Below, in pieces: positions 63,401 through 64,000 of a DNA stretch of 64,000 nt. The DNA lies in NCBI GenBank assembly GCA_009760855.2, contig WPIO01000005.1:7211001-7275000 (forward strand), given 5' to 3'. Position 1 is the stretch's first letter. Each line of letters starts with the position of its first letter. The translations under genes were made by a program, and so were the position numbers. The DNA is from Cristatella mucedo (Eukaryota > Bryozoa > Phylactolaemata > Cristatellidae). A model generated the notes under the pieces. That model saw only the letters and a program-made list of their open reading frames with translations, was not told where the DNA came from and did no database searches.

Positions 63401-63651
63401 TTCTATTGACCCCTCTCTGTGCAGAGAGCAGGCCAGCGACAGCACTGGCCAAATTAAACCTGACCAAAGAGTAAATAAACCAGTCCACTGTTGCAGCTGC
63501 TGGCTATCTGCATTAGTCGAGTTTTGTTCGGCATGTGAGACACAATCACACAGATGAAGCTGTGAAGCTGCTGCAAGCTGCTTGAGTATACACCCAAAGA
63601 CAACCCGAGCAAGGCCTGCTCCACTGCACCTACTATGAGGGGCCACAGCAA

Positions 63652-63880
63652 TACCTACTTTCCACATGTTAGAGAGGCAGCCATTGTGCCCCTATGGTGC
63701 CACAGCAGCTAGTGGCAGCATCCCTTTCAGTGAACAGGCGATTGGACTGATTCGCAATCGCTACCTACTTTCCACATGTTAGAGAGGCAGCCATTGTGCC
63801 CCTATGGTGCCACAGCAGCTAGTGGCAGCATCCCTTTCAGTGAACAGGCGATTGGACTGATTCGCAATCGCTAACTACTT
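63652..63880. repeat. 110-bp tandem duplication, identical copies
   Basis: 63652-63761 and 63762-63871 appear identical base for base, starting TACCTACTTTCCACATG. A third copy begins (CTAACTACTT) and stops. No frame or element explains it. Confidence 0.95.
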
Positions 63881-64000
63881 TGCCGATCAATCTCTATCAA
63901 GCTTGACAGGGCCATGTTTGCAGCCCGGCAACAAATTTAGGTCAACAATACCAGCTGCTGCATCAGCAGAAGAGAGAAAGAACAGCTGTGATCAGCTGTC

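Overview
This is a eukaryotic, animal-type genomic window. It has spliceosomal GT-AG introns of 0.3 to 12.6 kb, very dense (CA)n, (GA)n and (TA)n microsatellites, tRNA-derived SINEs, CR1/L2-like LINE fragments, a decayed Ty3/Gypsy element and a hAT-type MITE. No bacterial-style gene is present. Most long open frames are shadows of microsatellites or GC-rich tracts. I think an invertebrate is likely, possibly a spiralian, but the sequence alone does not fix the species.

The main gene lies on the minus strand. Seven exons between 30122 and 3855 have good acceptor and donor sites and unbroken splice phase. Joined in order, they encode the N-terminal part of a synaptic Ras GTPase-activating protein of the SYNGAP1/RASAL2/DAB2IP family (Drosophila raskol): a Ser/Pro-rich and basic linker, the C-terminal half of a split PH domain, and the first half of the C2 domain. 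The rest of C2, the RasGAP domain and the C-terminus should lie left of base 1, because I found no further exon below 3855. The 5' end is not settled. Three possible upstream exons have the right phase to join the 30122 exon (30647-30680, 31226-31260 and an ATG-bearing one at 40572-40623).

Layout: 1-5 kb holds the C2 exons among SINE copies. 4.4-16.9 kb is a 12.6 kb intron full of microsatellites, with one possible alternative first exon near 10.8 kb. 17-30 kb holds five exons interleaved with 3' ends of two LINE families. 30-64 kb has no gene I can establish. It contains the best-preserved LINE copy (31.5-33.0 kb), a SPIN-like hAT MITE with a perfect 8-bp target duplication (39.6 kb), a Gypsy relic (50.6-52.8 kb), many LINE and SINE fragments, a nested SINE pair (62.2 kb) and a 110-bp tandem duplication at the right edge.

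The mobile elements appear to work together. SINE family 1 has a tRNA-like head and a 3' tail (GCGCC...GAGATTAAGTTCTC...GGCGCT) matching the 3' end of LINE family A, which probably supplied the reverse transcriptase. SINE family 2 has a different tail. LINE family B copies are all 5'-truncated.
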